A stretch of DNA of 6,214 bases from an uncultured Lachnospiraceae bacterium (lineage in GTDB: Bacteria > Bacillota_A > Clostridia > Lachnospirales > Lachnospiraceae), in assembly GCA_902787595.1 (NCBI GenBank), contig CADAHD010000143.1, forward strand, positions 1 through 6,214, read 5' to 3'. The notes beneath the pieces were generated by a model that was given only the letters and a program-made list of their open reading frames with translations, was not told the origin of the DNA and did not search any database. The position numbers were made by a program, and so were the translations under genes. Position 1 is the first letter of the stretch, and each line of letters begins with the position of its first letter. Positions 5,950 through 6,214 of the stretch are shown one piece after another.

Positions 5950-6168
5950 TTATCTTACAACAACATTTATTGTTGAGGAATCCGATAAGATATCATAGCA
6001 CTTTCCCTGCTCCGTCAGGACATCCCCGTTAAGAATCTCCACAGGTATCCCCGTGTAGGTCTTACTGATTACGGGATCATCAACATTAACCACCACGAGC
6101 CATAGAATGGAAGCCGCTAAAACGGATATTATCTTGAGGCCGAGGTTTTTTGTAAATAATTGTCTCAT
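5950..6168 (-). CDS. cdaR: CdaR/YbbR-like protein, truncated (72 residues; possible pseudogene)
   Basis: The sequence begins MRQLFTKNLGLKIISVLAAS, runs into one membrane helix (about residues 11-28), then VVVNVDDPVISKTYTGIPVEILN. This is the classic start of YbbR-domain proteins, which regulate the di-adenylate cyclase CdaA at the membrane. Family members usually have several hundred residues with repeated YbbR domains. This one ends with a TAA after INVVVR, partway through the first YbbR domain. Reading past the stop in any frame gives no convincing continuation, so sequence appears to be lost rather than just frameshifted. The ATG has an AAGGAAGG site a few bases upstream and overlaps the stop of the preceding frame (ATGA), as expected for a cdaA-cdaR pair. 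It might still make a small membrane protein. Confidence 0.72.
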   Translation of the reverse strand: MRQLFTKNLGLKIISVLAASILWLVVVNVDDPVISKTYTGIPVEILNGDVLTEQGKCYDILSDSSTINVVVR

Positions 6169-6214
6169 TTTTCGGCCTTCCTTTTAAACAATCGAAATGA
6201 TTTCTTTTCTTCGT
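6165..6214 (-). CDS. cdaA: Probable C-terminal end of CdaA (di-adenylate cyclase), cut by window edge
   Basis: Upstream of the YbbR start, one minus-strand frame reads EEKKSFRLFKRKAEK and stops at TGA (6165-6167), overlapping the next ATG by 4 bases. A short basic tail with an ATGA overlap is what the end of cdaA would look like before cdaR in Firmicutes. Only 15 codons are visible and the tail is not conserved, so the name rests on gene order rather than on domain evidence. Confidence 0.4.
   Translation of the reverse strand, partial: EEKKSFRLFKRKAEK

Noticed and set aside
1..6214. CRISPR arrays, tRNA or rRNA genes, insertion sequences
   Set aside because: No regularly spaced direct repeats, cloverleaf-like segments, rRNA signatures or transposase motifs were visible.

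Overview
The window looks like chromosome of a low-to-mid GC Gram-positive bacterium of the Clostridia, most likely Lachnospiraceae (inference). The evidence is the sequence of ribosomal proteins S4, S11, S13 and L36, the strong AAAGGAGG-type ribosome binding sites, a truncated YbbR/CdaR gene behind what looks like the end of cdaA, and the general protein character. Every gene I can support is on the minus strand, so transcription runs from high to low coordinates.

Layout in transcription order (high to low). (1) 6214-5950: a probable last fragment of cdaA (di-adenylate cyclase), overlapping by 4 bases a cdaR/ybbR gene that stops after only 72 codons. (2) 5949-5719: intergenic DNA with overlapping 9-bp inverted repeats, then a promoter. 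(3) 5718-1433: a tight four-gene operon with gaps of 15, 38 and 3 bases. It encodes a Gfo/Idh/MocA-aldo/keto reductase fusion, a membrane-anchored metallophosphoesterase, a small protein with three YAGP motifs and a double zinc ribbon, and a radical SAM/SPASM enzyme. (4) 1421-1376: a perfect 12-bp inverted-repeat terminator that contains the promoter of the next operon. (5) 1358-1: the rpmJ-rpsM-rpsK-rpsD part of the ribosomal alpha operon, with a structured leader of almost 300 bases between rpmJ and rpsM. The usual infA gene is not upstream of rpmJ.

The most interesting part is the pair at 1433-2962. A classic SPASM-type radical SAM enzyme (CX3CX2C plus a full SPASM cysteine set) is encoded 3 bases behind a 169-residue protein. 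That protein has an acidic leader-like N-terminus, three Met-flanked (V/A)YAGP motifs and a C-terminal pair of zinc ribbons. This is the architecture expected of a ribosomally made, radical-SAM-modified peptide or protein, with YAGP as the candidate modification site. I do not recognise the precursor as a described class. The fused oxidoreductase and the membrane-anchored phosphoesterase share the operon, but a functional link to the pair is only inferred from co-transcription.
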